Origin: Zemynaea arenosa
Lineage (GTDB): Bacteria; Pseudomonadota; Gammaproteobacteria; Burkholderiales; Burkholderiaceae_D
Direction of reading: 5' to 3'
Assembly: GCF_004614185.1 (NCBI RefSeq)
Contig: NZ_SPVF01000122.1
Coordinates: 1-56,585 of the forward strand
DNA length: 56,585 bases
Position numbers and translations under genes: made by a program. Below the pieces are notes generated by a model, which had not been told where the DNA came from, made no database searches, and worked only from the letters and a program-made list of their open reading frames with translations. Positions 28,742-37,333 of the stretch are shown here, one piece after another; position 1 is the stretch's first letter; every line of letters starts with the position of its first letter.

Positions 28742-29422
28742 ATGCGTTCCCTGCGCCTTGCATTCCATGCCGCCGCCGCTGCCGCGGCGCTGATGGTGTC
28801 CACAGCCAGCGCTTCACCTGCCGACCCTAAGCTCGGCACCGACTACATCGCGCTCGCGCAGCCGCAGCCCGTGCAGGCCAGCGGCAAGCAGGTCGAGGTG
28901 CTGGAGTTCTTCATGTACCGCTGCCCGCACTGCGCCAATTTAGAGCCGGAGCTGGAAGCGTGGGCCAAAAAGCAGGGTGACAATATCGTGCTGCGCCGCT
29001 TGCACTTCCCGTTCTCGGGGCCGACGGACCCCGGGGCCCATTTGTTCGTGACGCTGGAAGCGATGGGCAAGTCCGAGGCGATGGCGCAGAAGGTCTTCGA
29101 CGCTATCCACAAGCAGCACATCCGCCTGGACCGGGATGAAGACGTGATCTTCGACTGGGTCGGCAAGAACGGCATCGATGCCGCCGCGTTCAGGGACACC
29201 TGGAATTCGTTCGCCGTGGTCACCCGCCTGCGTACCCTGAACCGCCTGATCGATCGCTACAAGGTCGGCTCCGCGCCCACCATCGTCGTCGATGGCAAAT
29301 ACGTGACCGAACCGGCGCGGGTCGGCGACGTGAACCGCATCGCCGACGAGCAGGCAGTCATGAAAGTGATGCCTGCGGTTCTCGACGGGATGGTCGCCCG
29401 CGCCAAGGCCGAAAAGAACTGA
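28742..29422 (+). CDS. dsbA: Thiol:disulfide interchange protein, DsbA family
   Basis: 226 residues. Signal peptide ending near ASASP (residue 25), so periplasmic. The thioredoxin-like active site is Cys61-Pro-His-Cys64 (MYRCPHCANLEPEL), as in DsbA, and the cis-Pro loop reads GSAPTIVVDG at about 178-187. A helical insertion lies between. It would introduce disulfides into exported proteins, normally reoxidised by DsbB, which is not encoded here. An AAGGAG lies before the ATG. The gene converges on the antiporter. Confidence 0.94.
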   Translation: MRSLRLAFHAAAAAAALMVSTASASPADPKLGTDYIALAQPQPVQASGKQVEVLEFFMYRCPHCANLEPELEAWAKKQGDNIVLRRLHFPFSGPTDPGAHLFVTLEAMGKSEAMAQKVFDAIHKQHIRLDRDEDVIFDWVGKNGIDAAAFRDTWNSFAVVTRLRTLNRLIDRYKVGSAPTIVVDGKYVTEPARVGDVNRIADEQAVMKVMPAVLDGMVARAKAEKN

Positions 29423-29520
29423 GCCGACGGCCGAACGGTACGCCGTCCGCCGATGGACACGGGCGGCCGCCCGTAGGAACAGGACGCGCCAGGCGCCGCT
29501 TTAAGCGCGGCTGCAGGGCG

Positions 29521-31215
29521 TCAAAGCGCGGTGCCGAAGCGGTCCAGCACGTGCCGCGCCATGCCGCGGGCGAGTTCTTCTTCACCGTAGAACACCGCGG
29601 CGCCCGCGTCATCGGCCAGCAGCTGCGCTTCGTCTTCGCTGTGGGTGCGCAGGACCGTCTCGATCCCGGGATTGAGCAGGCGGGCGGTGTCGATCATCTG
29701 CCGCACGTTGAACGCATCCGGCGTCGCGATCACCAGCATCGCCGCGCGCGCCACGTGGGCCTGGATCAGCACCGCCGGATCGGCCGCATCGCCCGCCACC
29801 GCCGCAATGCCGCGCGCCCGCAAGCGCTCCACCATCTCGCGCCGCTGTTCCGCCACCACGAATGGAATCTTGCGCTTTTCCAGCGCATCGGCAATGCGCT
29901 GCCCCACGCGCCCATACCCGACCAGCACCACCTGTCCTGAGAGATAGTGCGACTCGGTCGTCATCGGCAACGTGGCCAGCGGATCGTCGGTCTGCTCGAA
30001 CACCGCCCGCAAGGCGCGCTTGGACTGCAGCCAGTCCCGCAGCGGCAGCATGGCGCGGAACATGAAGGAGTTCAGCGCGATCGAAATCATCGAGCCCGCG
30101 AGAATCAGGTTACGCGACTCCGGCGTGAGCAGACCCAGGTCGATCCCGAGGCCCACGAGAATGAACGAGAATTCGCCGATCTGCGCCAGCCCCGCCATCA
30201 CCATCAGCGCCGTATTGAGCGGATAGCGGAACAGCAGAACGATCAACGCCGCCGCCAGCGGGTTCACGAGCACAATCACCACGGTCACCGCCAGCACCTT
30301 GAGCGGCTCCTGGATCAGCACATGCGGATCGAACAGCATGCCGACCGAGACGAAGAACAGCACCGCGAATGCTTCCCGCAGCGGCAGCGATTCCTCGGCC
30401 GCGCGGTGGCTGAACTCCGACTCGCGCATCACGATCCCCGCGAAGAACGCGCCCAGCGCGAACGACACGCCGAACAGCGCCGAGGACATGTAAGCGATCG
30501 ACACCGCCGCCGCAATCACGCACAGGGTAAACAGCTCGCGCGTGCCGCTGCGTGCCATATACCAGAGCATTTTGGGGAACAGCCGCCGCCCGACGATGAG
30601 CATGAACGCCACGAACGCCGCCACCTTGGCCAGCGTGATCAGGATCGGCACCCACAGGCTGCCGTCGCCGCCCGCCGCTTCCTTGCCGCCGAGTGCTCCG
30701 GACAGCGGCGGCAGCAGCACCAGCACGAGGACCGTCACCAGATCCTGCACCACCAGCCAGCCGACCGAGATCTTCCCGTTCATCGACTCCAGCGCATCGC
30801 GCGACTCCAGCGCCTTGAGCAGCACCACCGTCGAGGCGATCGACATCGAGAGCCCGAACACGATCGCGCTGCCCGTTGGCCAGCCCCACCACAGCGCCAG
30901 GCAAGCGCCCGAGGTGGCCGAGGCCAGCATCTGTAATAAGGCACCGGGCAGGGCGACCTTGCGCACCTCCATCAGGTCATCCAGCGAGAAATGCAGGCCC
31001 ACGCCGAACATCAGCAGCATCACGCCGATCTCCGCCAGCTCCCCAGCCAGCTTCGCGTCCGCGTGCAGCCCGGGCGTGAAGGGACCGATCAGGATACCAG
31101 CGAGCAGATACCCAACGAGGGCCGGGAGTTTGAGGCGCGTGGCGATAAAGCCCAGCACCAGCGCGAGGCCGAGCGAGGTGGCGAGGGTGGTGACGAGAGG
31201 AAGGTCGTGGGGCAT
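29521..31215 (-). CDS. CPA2-type cation:proton antiporter, YbaL/KefB-like
   Basis: 564 residues. The N-terminal Na+/H+ exchanger domain spans about 12 transmembrane helices (residues 5-385) with motifs VGYLLAGILIGPFTPG, LLMFGVGLHFSLDDL, SFALGAFFAGIVMRESE and LRDAF-like LREAFAVLFFVSVGMLF. After it comes a cytosolic TrkA-N/RCK nucleotide-binding domain with GYGRVGQRIADAL near 418. There is no glutathione-gate evidence, and similarity looks closest to E. coli YbaL, so potassium or sodium efflux is inferred, not shown. The ATG at 31215 gives the normal start MPHDLPLVTTLA; the longer open frame to 31329 runs into the divergent marR promoter. Confidence 0.92.
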   Translation of the reverse strand: MPHDLPLVTTLATSLGLALVLGFIATRLKLPALVGYLLAGILIGPFTPGLHADAKLAGELAEIGVMLLMFGVGLHFSLDDLMEVRKVALPGALLQMLASATSGACLALWWGWPTGSAIVFGLSMSIASTVVLLKALESRDALESMNGKISVGWLVVQDLVTVLVLVLLPPLSGALGGKEAAGGDGSLWVPILITLAKVAAFVAFMLIVGRRLFPKMLWYMARSGTRELFTLCVIAAAVSIAYMSSALFGVSFALGAFFAGIVMRESEFSHRAAEESLPLREAFAVLFFVSVGMLFDPHVLIQEPLKVLAVTVVIVLVNPLAAALIVLLFRYPLNTALMVMAGLAQIGEFSFILVGLGIDLGLLTPESRNLILAGSMISIALNSFMFRAMLPLRDWLQSKRALRAVFEQTDDPLATLPMTTESHYLSGQVVLVGYGRVGQRIADALEKRKIPFVVAEQRREMVERLRARGIAAVAGDAADPAVLIQAHVARAAMLVIATPDAFNVRQMIDTARLLNPGIETVLRTHSEDEAQLLADDAGAAVFYGEEELARGMARHVLDRFGTAL

Positions 31216-31313
31216 TGGCGCGGGGTCTCCTTGGCGGACGTGGATAGCCATACTGTACATGCTCAGCACCCTCAGGGCCAGTGCCGCGGCCAGCGGATTT
31301 TTGTAAACATGGC

Positions 31314-31345
31314 TATAATCGCCGTTCATTCACGTGTATATGCAC
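31314..31345 (+). promoter_or_regulatory. marR -10 box and possible MarR operator
   Basis: TATAAT at 31314-31319 is a perfect -10 hexamer 37 bases before the marR ATG; its -35 is poor. Between it and the start lies GTGTATATGCAC (31334-31345), a 12-bp imperfect palindrome (10 of 12 positions symmetric) suited to a winged-helix dimer. Confidence 0.42.
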
Positions 31346-31356
31346 CTATTCCAGCG

Positions 31357-31821
31357 ATGAGCACCGATCAGCCACCCAGCCCGTGCACCTGCTTCCGCCT
31401 GCGCAAGCTGGCGCGCACTACTTCGCGCTTCTACGACCAGCACATGGCGCGTGTGGGCCTGAAGACCACGCAGTATTCGCTGCTCAAGAATATCGCCGCC
31501 GGGCCGCGCCCCGTGGCCGAGCTGGCGGCGGTGCTGGCCACCGAGCGCACCACGCTCACGCGCAACCTCAAGCCGCTGATCGACGCCGGCTGGGTCACGC
31601 TGGAGCCGGGCCGTGATGCGCGCCAGCGCCTGGTCACGATCACCGACTCCGGGCGCGACAAGGTCCGCGAGGCCAGGCGCGCCTGGCGCGGCGCGCAGGA
31701 TGCCATCGAACAGATTCTCGGCTTTGAGAACGTGCAGGCCCTGCACGCCCAGCTCGACGCCGTCTTTCAACTTTTGAACTCCCACGTCACCGAGGACATG
31801 AGCCATGCAAGCAACGACTGA
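31357..31821 (+). CDS. MarR family transcriptional regulator
   Basis: 154 residues. Winged helix-turn-helix: LKTTQYSLLKNIAAG, then PVAELAAVLATERTTLTRNLKPLIDAGWV (recognition helix near 65-80) and the wing GRDARQRLVTITDSG. A CTC Cys pair near the N terminus (residues 10 and 12) could be redox sensitive, which is only a guess. The ATG at 31357 is chosen for the normal length. Its 3' end overlaps the MFS gene by 17 bases, strong evidence that the regulator controls that transporter in one transcript. It is divergent from the YbaL-like gene. Confidence 0.94.
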   Translation: MSTDQPPSPCTCFRLRKLARTTSRFYDQHMARVGLKTTQYSLLKNIAAGPRPVAELAAVLATERTTLTRNLKPLIDAGWVTLEPGRDARQRLVTITDSGRDKVREARRAWRGAQDAIEQILGFENVQALHAQLDAVFQLLNSHVTEDMSHASND

Positions 31822-33151
31822 CACCTCACCGCGCACCGTATGGCTGCTGATGCTGTGCGCGGCCGCGATCCTGATGATCACCATGGGGGCGCGCCAGACA
31901 CTGGGCCTGTTTGTGTCGCCGCTGAACACCAGCACGGGTCTTGGCATCGCCTCGATCAGCTTTGCGATGGCGATCGGCCAGTTCATGTGGGGCGCCACGC
32001 AGCCGGTGTTCGGCGCCATTGCGGACAAATACGGCTCGGCGCGCGTGCTGGTGTTCGGCGGCGTGCTGCTGTTCCTCGGCATGGTGCTCACGCCTTTCAT
32101 GAAGTCCGAGTTCGGGCTGGCGATGACGCTCGGCGTGCTGGCGGCTGGCGGCGCGGGTGCCGGGAGCTTTTCGATCCTGATCGGCGGCACCGCTCAGCGC
32201 CTGCCGCCGGAGAAGCGCGCCTTTGCGGCGGGCTTCATCAACGCGGGCGGCTCGGCGGGCCAGTTCGTGTTTGCAAATTTGCTGCAGGCGCTGATCAGCA
32301 GATGGGGCTGGGTGGTTGCGATGCTCACGATGGCGGTGACCACGCTGCTCACGCTTCCGCTGGCCGCGCCGCTGCGCCGGCGGGTCGCTGCTACCGCGCC
32401 GTCGCCGGTTGCGGTTGCCGGGTCGGCCTCTTCCCCCGTTGCAGCACCGGGCGCGTCGTCCTCCACCGGTGCCGCTTCGGCAGTGCGTCCTTCCGCCGCT
32501 GCAGTTGCGGCACCTGCGGCAGCCGTGCCGTCGCCAGGACTTGGTGAGCAAGTCCGGCAGGCGCTGCGCGACCCGAGCTATCTTTGCCTGCACGCGGGCT
32601 TCTTCACCTGCGGCTTCCACATCGCCTTCCTCGTCACGCACTTGCCGGGCGAGGTGGGGCTGTGCGGTCTGCCCGCCAGCGTCTCCGCGATGGCACTCAG
32701 CATCGTGGGCCTCTTCAACATCGCCGGCTCGCTGATCACCGGCTGGCTGTGCAACCGCTACCGCATGAAGTCCGTGCTGGCCGTGATGTACGCCAGCCGC
32801 GCGCTGCTCATCGTGCTGTACCTGATGGCGCCCAAGACCGCCATGACCTTCTACATTTTCGCCGCAGGCCTTGGCTTCACCTGGCTGGCGACCGTGCCGC
32901 CGACGGCGGGCCTGGTCGGCAAGCTGTTTGGTACGCGCTACTTGGCAACGCTGTTCGGCCTCACGCTGCTGTCGCACCAAATCGGCGGCTTCCTCGGCGC
33001 GTGGCTGGGCGGGCTGGCGTTCGAGCGGTTCGGGAACTATCAGAGCATGTGGTACATCGATATCGCCCTCGCCCTGGCGGCGGCGCTGGTCAATCTGCCG
33101 ATCCGCGAGGCGCACGTGCGCCGCGTCCCGGCCGTGGGAGCACCCGCCTGA
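31805..33151 (+). CDS. MFS transporter, co-transcribed with marR
   Basis: 448 residues, 12 predicted helices. The loop between helices 2 and 3 carries GAIADKYGSARVLVFGG, the MFS motif A. Between the halves (about residues 193-250) there is a Ser/Ala/Pro-rich linker of some 55 residues, unusually long and of low complexity. The pattern TMGARQTLGLFVSPLN resembles oxalate/formate-like or monocarboxylate-type MFS members; the substrate cannot be told. Start inside marR; the TGA overlaps the next ATG by one base. Confidence 0.92.
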   Translation: MQATTDTSPRTVWLLMLCAAAILMITMGARQTLGLFVSPLNTSTGLGIASISFAMAIGQFMWGATQPVFGAIADKYGSARVLVFGGVLLFLGMVLTPFMKSEFGLAMTLGVLAAGGAGAGSFSILIGGTAQRLPPEKRAFAAGFINAGGSAGQFVFANLLQALISRWGWVVAMLTMAVTTLLTLPLAAPLRRRVAATAPSPVAVAGSASSPVAAPGASSSTGAASAVRPSAAAVAAPAAAVPSPGLGEQVRQALRDPSYLCLHAGFFTCGFHIAFLVTHLPGEVGLCGLPASVSAMALSIVGLFNIAGSLITGWLCNRYRMKSVLAVMYASRALLIVLYLMAPKTAMTFYIFAAGLGFTWLATVPPTAGLVGKLFGTRYLATLFGLTLLSHQIGGFLGAWLGGLAFERFGNYQSMWYIDIALALAAALVNLPIREAHVRRVPAVGAPA

Positions 33152-33453
33152 TGGCGCGCGATATGAGCGTCTACCGCGAGGTCGCCGTGCAGTCGCTGCG
33201 CGACCCGCGCAGCGGCCTGCTGGTCCTCCGCCCGATGTCGGGGCAGGGCTTCCCTCCGACGATGAAGGTGTCCTGCGGGCGCCAGCTGGTGCTCGACTAC
33301 CCCGAGGGCACCTGTTTCCTCGTGCAGGCCAAAATGACGGACCGCCTCGGCGGCGAGCCCTATCTCTACGTCTGGCACGGCGACCCGGTTACCGTGCTGA
33401 CGAAGACGCAGGCGGAGGCGTTCCTCCAGCAGTACCGCCGCCTGCGGCTCTAG
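33151..33453 (+). CDS. Small hypothetical protein
   Basis: 100 residues with no recognised family. It reads as a small beta-rich soluble protein: VAVQSLRDPRSGLLVLRP, KVSCGRQLVLDYPEGTCFLVQAKMTD, then YLYVWHGDPVTVLTKTQAEAFLQQY. Two cysteines, no signal peptide. Its ATG overlaps the MFS stop (TGATG), so it seems to be the third gene of the marR transcript. Its end overlaps the convergent hydrolase by four bases. Confidence 0.7.
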   Translation: MARDMSVYREVAVQSLRDPRSGLLVLRPMSGQGFPPTMKVSCGRQLVLDYPEGTCFLVQAKMTDRLGGEPYLYVWHGDPVTVLTKTQAEAFLQQYRRLRL

Positions 33454-34322
33454 GCGACTTCCCGCTCCAGCCGGTCCAGGAAGTGCAGGACCAACTGCGC
33501 GATGCGCGGCGCGTCTTCTTCCAGTGCGAAGTGGCCGGTGTCGAGCAGGTGCAGCTCGGCGCGCGGCAGGTCGCGCTGCCATGCGCGGGCGCCGGCTTCC
33601 ACGAACAGCGGGTCGCCCCGGCCCCACGCGACCAGCGCGGGCACCTGCGCAGCGCGCAGCCACGCCTGCCACGCCGGGTAGAGCGCCACGTTGCTGTGGT
33701 AGTCCCGCAGCAGGCCTTCCTGGATGCGGCGGTTGTCGCCGACGTCCAGGCGGGCCAGATCGTGGGCCCATGCGTCCGGGTTCAGGTGCTGCGGGTCGCG
33801 CGCGCCGGTTTCGTACATGAAGCGCACTCCGTCCGGGTTCAGAATCATGTCCAGCAACGGTTGCGCGTCGGCGTCCGTGCGCGCACCGGGTTTTAGCTGC
33901 GCGATGTTGTGGCGCAGGATGTCCGAGAGTCCTTCTTCATAAGCATTTGCGTTCTGCACCACCAGGCCGCTCACCCGTTCCGGGTGGCGCAGCGCGAGCC
34001 GCATGCCGACCGGTCCACCGAAGTCTTGCAGGTAGAGCGCATACCGCCGCAGGCCGATGGCCTCGACGAAGCCCGCGACGACGTCGGCCAGCGCATCGAA
34101 GGTGGCAGGCATTCCGGCAGCGGCCTCGCTGTAGCCGCTGCCCGGATAGTCCGGCGCCACCGCGTGGTAGCGCTCCGCCAGCAGCGGAATCAGGTCGCGG
34201 TACATATGCGAGGAAGACGGGAATCCGTGCAGCAGCAGGATCGTCGGAAGGGCCGCATCGCCCGCCTCGCGGTAGAAGATGCTGGCTCCGTTGACGTCCA
34301 CAGTGCGGTAGCTGGTCGGCAT
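33450..34322 (-). CDS. Alpha/beta-fold hydrolase with Asp nucleophile
   Basis: 290 residues, no signal peptide. Oxyanion-hole motif LLHGFPSSSHMYRDL at about 30-44; the nucleophile elbow reads LQDFGGPVG, so the nucleophile is Asp100 rather than Ser; the His is in DTGHFALEED near the C terminus. Asp nucleophiles are typical of haloalkane dehalogenases and epoxide hydrolases, so hydrolysis through a covalent ester is expected, but the substrate is unknown. GAGGAG precedes the ATG at 34322. It lies 14 bases behind the NAD(P)-binding protein in one operon, opposite a LysR regulator. Confidence 0.9.
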   Translation of the reverse strand: MPTSYRTVDVNGASIFYREAGDAALPTILLLHGFPSSSHMYRDLIPLLAERYHAVAPDYPGSGYSEAAAGMPATFDALADVVAGFVEAIGLRRYALYLQDFGGPVGMRLALRHPERVSGLVVQNANAYEEGLSDILRHNIAQLKPGARTDADAQPLLDMILNPDGVRFMYETGARDPQHLNPDAWAHDLARLDVGDNRRIQEGLLRDYHSNVALYPAWQAWLRAAQVPALVAWGRGDPLFVEAGARAWQRDLPRAELHLLDTGHFALEEDAPRIAQLVLHFLDRLEREVA

Positions 34323-34336
34323 GGCGGTCTCCTCGA

Positions 34337-34948
34337 TCAATAGCCGGCGGTGAAGCGGCGGCGGATGTGCGTGGGTAGGGCGATTTCGTCCAGTGCGGCG
34401 ACGGCCAGGTCGGCCACGCTGATGTGGCTTTTGCCCTCAGCGTCGATCAGTACATCGTCCGCGCCGAGGCGGAATTGGCCGGTGCGCGGGCCGGGCAGCA
34501 GGGCGGCGGACGGCGACAGATAGCTCCAGTCCAGCGTTGTTTCGCCGCGCAGGCGCTGCAGGAAGGCGCGGGCCGCCGTGGCCTCGGCTTTGTACAGCGC
34601 CGGGAAGTCCGGCGTATCGACCAGGTCCACGCCTGCCGGGTTACGCAGACTGCCCGCGCCACCGATGAAGAGGGTGCGCGGCACCCGTGCTTCGCGCACC
34701 GCACTCAGCACGCGCTCCATGTCGGTACCGTCGTAGCGCACGGCCACCAGGGCCACATCCACGCCGCGCAGCGCGGAGGTGAGGGCGGCGACGTTGGTCA
34801 GGTCCACCGGTCTGGCCGCCAGCCGCGGGTCCGCAGGCAAGCCGTCGAGGCGGCGGGCGATGGCGACGAGCTCGTGGCCACGGCCCAGCGCTTCCTCGCG
34901 CAGTGCCGAGCCGACAAAGCCGGTTGCGCCGATCAGTGCTATTTTCAT
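34337..34948 (-). CDS. NAD(P)-binding atypical SDR (YwnB-like)
   Basis: 203 residues. An N-terminal Rossmann motif IALIGATGFVGSALREEAL (residues 3-21) and a later GGAGSL are typical of NAD(P)H-binding atypical short-chain reductases (NmrA/YwnB-like). No YxxxK dyad is evident, so it may sense or bind the cofactor rather than reduce a substrate. AAGGAAG precedes the ATG. Divergent from the LysR gene with 105 bases between; the downstream hydrolase starts 14 bases after its stop. Confidence 0.88.
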   Translation of the reverse strand: MKIALIGATGFVGSALREEALGRGHELVAIARRLDGLPADPRLAARPVDLTNVAALTSALRGVDVALVAVRYDGTDMERVLSAVREARVPRTLFIGGAGSLRNPAGVDLVDTPDFPALYKAEATAARAFLQRLRGETTLDWSYLSPSAALLPGPRTGQFRLGADDVLIDAEGKSHISVADLAVAALDEIALPTHIRRRFTAGY

Positions 34949-35053
34949 GATGTCTTCCTTTCGTTGTGGGGATGCGATGGAAGAACGATATCGCGTGCAT
35001 GCGGTGCTGATAAGACGGATAATCGTGCAATCACTGTCAGCCTGGATAGGACA

Positions 35054-35950
35054 ATGCCGGATGTCTCGACCCTGAACCTCAACCGCCTGGTCATCTTCGT
35101 CCACGTGGTGGAAGCCGGTACGCTCACCGCCGCCGCCAATCGCTTGGGGATCGCCAAGACCGTGGTCAGCGCCCACATGCAGAAGCTGGAAGCGGAAGTC
35201 GGCGCCGCCCTGCTGGTGCGCACCACGCGGCGCCTCGCGCTGACGGAGGCAGGGGAGACGTTCTACGAAGCGTGCCGCCGCATCGTTTCCGACACCCAGG
35301 CCGCACTGGAAGCCGCAGCCCTCAACACTGCCGAGCCGCGCGGCACCCTGCGCGTGACCGCGCCGATCGATTACGGCGCCTCCATCGTGGCACCGGTGGC
35401 AGTGGAGCTGCGCAAGCGTTATCCCGCTCTGCGCATCGAGCTGTTGACGGCGGATCATGTGCAGGACCTGATCGCCGAGAACATCGACGTCGCGATCCGC
35501 GTAGGGCGGCTGGCCGATTCAGGTCACCGCGCGGTGAAGATCGGCAGCTTTAGCGAATGGCTGGTGGCCGCGCCGGAGTTCCTGCGCCGCCACCGCCCGG
35601 CCGAACCTGAGGACCTGCGCGCGCTCCCGCTGGTGGCGCTGGCCGTGCTGCCGCAGCCGGACACCTGGACCTTCCGCCGGGACGCTACCCAGCGCACCAT
35701 CCACTTCGAAACGCCTTTGAGCGCCACGACCGCGCACGCGGTACGGCTGGCCGCGCTGGCCGGCGGCGGCCTCGCGGTGTTGCCGGACTTTGCGTGCGTG
35801 GCGGACGTGAAGGCGAAACGCCTGGTGCGCGTGCTGCCGGAATGGAAGCTGCCGGGCGGCGGCATCCACGCGGTCTTCCCCGACTTGCGCTACCGCCCGC
35901 AGAAGACGCGCGTGTTCATCGAAGCTCTGCGCGCTCGGGTGGGAGCGTGA
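35054..35950 (+). CDS. LysR family regulator, divergent from the SDR/hydrolase operon
   Basis: 298 residues. The N-terminal helix-turn-helix lies at about 10-65 (FVHVVEAGTLTAAANRLGIAKTVVSAHMQKLE) and the substrate-binding domain starts near 95 (GTLRVTAP). The subfamily pattern DVAIRVGRLADS is typical of CrgA/DsdC-like LysR proteins. Divergence from the SDR gene suggests it controls that operon. The 3' end overlaps the convergent MFS gene by 35 bases, so converging transcripts would be antisense to each other there. Confidence 0.94.
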   Translation: MPDVSTLNLNRLVIFVHVVEAGTLTAAANRLGIAKTVVSAHMQKLEAEVGAALLVRTTRRLALTEAGETFYEACRRIVSDTQAALEAAALNTAEPRGTLRVTAPIDYGASIVAPVAVELRKRYPALRIELLTADHVQDLIAENIDVAIRVGRLADSGHRAVKIGSFSEWLVAAPEFLRRHRPAEPEDLRALPLVALAVLPQPDTWTFRRDATQRTIHFETPLSATTAHAVRLAALAGGGLAVLPDFACVADVKAKRLVRVLPEWKLPGGGIHAVFPDLRYRPQKTRVFIEALRARVGA

Positions 35951-37265
35951 GATCGGGCTCGCTGTCCGGCGTACCTTCGGGATGCGGGAAGGGTGCGAAC
36001 CAGCAGACGATGAAGGAGGGGATGGTCGCGACCATCACGAAGCCGAAGTAGTGGATATAGCCCATCCACTGCTCCAGGTGCCCGCTCACCACGCCCGTGA
36101 GCATGCCGCACAGGCCCATGAGGCCCGTGCCGAAGGCGTAGTGCGTGGTGGCGTACTTGCCCGGTGCGAGCTGCTGCATCAGATAGATCATGAAGCCCAC
36201 CGCGCCGTACCCGAAGAAGAACTTCTCGACCACCACGCCCGCGCCGATCCAGAAGAGGCTCGTGGGCTGGAAGATGCTCATGACGAGGAAGGTCACGTTG
36301 GGGATATTCACCGCGCAGCACAGGATAAACAGCGTCGGCTTGAGGCCCCGCTTGGCCACGAACAGGCCACCGAGCAGGGACCCGAGCAGCACGGCGGCAA
36401 GCCCGTAGGTGCCGTAGATGATCCCCAGCAGCTCGTTGGAGAGTCCCAGGCCGCCGCGCTCGCGCGGATCGACCATGAAGAAGGGACCGATCTTTTCCAG
36501 GAAGCCGATGCTGAGGCGGAACAGGAAGGCGAAGGCCACCATTTTCCACACATGCTTTTTCTGGAAGAAGGTGACGAAGGCATCGCCGAGGATGCGCGCG
36601 GCGCCGCCGAGTGAGGTCGGCGTGTTCTCGGCTTTGGCGCCATCCGGCATCACGCGCAGGTGCCACACCGCCATCGCCAGCGTGACCGCGGCGACGATGA
36701 AGAACACGATGCGCCAGGCGTCGATCCATTCGGGGCCGAAGCGCGCGGGGTCGTGGTGGAACACCTGCGTGTGCAGCTTGCCGCTCAGGTAGACCAGGCC
36801 ACCCGAGGCCACGATCGGCCCGATATTCCACGACAGGCTCTGGATGCCGCAGTAGACTGACTGCGCGCGCCGGTCCAGCGAGGTCACATACACACCATCG
36901 CAGGCGATGTCCTGCGTGGCGCCGACGAAGGACAGGGCCCAGAACAGCACCATCAGCACCGCCATGTAGCCCGGCATGGACATTGCCAGTGCGATGGCGG
37001 CAAAGCCCGCGCCGATCAGTACCTGCGCGCAGAGGACGAAGAACTTCTTGGTGCGGTACATCTCCACAATGGGTGCGAACAGCGGCTTGATCGTGTACGC
37101 CAGGATCAGCATGCTCGAATACTGCGCCGCCTGGCCGTTGTCCATGCCGAGATTCTTGAACATGATGGCAGTGACGCTGGTGAGCATCACATACGCCAGC
37201 GCCATGGTGAAGTACCCGGTCGGGACCCAAAGGAGCGGTGAAACGTTATGGCCTGGTGCGCGCAT
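35916..37265 (-). CDS. AmpG-like MFS transporter of the beta-glucoside locus
   Basis: 449 residues with 12 predicted helices. The stretch SFVGATQDIACDGVYVTSL at about 109-127 matches the AmpG/PAT-type MFS branch. Position as the third gene behind the TonB receptor and GH1 enzyme makes it the likely inner-membrane carrier of the sugar taken up through the outer membrane; transport of a disaccharide or aryl-glucoside is an inference. It starts 68 bases after the GH1 stop with no strong ribosome site. Its end overlaps a convergent LysR gene by 35 bases. Confidence 0.88.
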   Translation of the reverse strand: MRAPGHNVSPLLWVPTGYFTMALAYVMLTSVTAIMFKNLGMDNGQAAQYSSMLILAYTIKPLFAPIVEMYRTKKFFVLCAQVLIGAGFAAIALAMSMPGYMAVLMVLFWALSFVGATQDIACDGVYVTSLDRRAQSVYCGIQSLSWNIGPIVASGGLVYLSGKLHTQVFHHDPARFGPEWIDAWRIVFFIVAAVTLAMAVWHLRVMPDGAKAENTPTSLGGAARILGDAFVTFFQKKHVWKMVAFAFLFRLSIGFLEKIGPFFMVDPRERGGLGLSNELLGIIYGTYGLAAVLLGSLLGGLFVAKRGLKPTLFILCCAVNIPNVTFLVMSIFQPTSLFWIGAGVVVEKFFFGYGAVGFMIYLMQQLAPGKYATTHYAFGTGLMGLCGMLTGVVSGHLEQWMGYIHYFGFVMVATIPSFIVCWFAPFPHPEGTPDSEPDLTLPPERAELR

Positions 37266-37333
37266 GGCTATACGAGTAAGGGAGTTTGATCCAGGGTGAT
37301 CCTATCAGGAGATGCGTGGGCTGCCGCGGCGTT

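Noticed and set aside
28243..28830. Small open frames on both strands around the antitoxin and before dsbA
   Set aside because: They overlap the antitoxin or the dsbA signal peptide, lack ribosome sites and have no family-like composition.
29459..29474. Perfect 16-bp GC palindrome ACGGGCGGCCGCCCGT between dsbA and the antiporter
   Set aside because: Such palindromes arise readily at this GC content. It has no loop or T-run, and no second copy was noticed.
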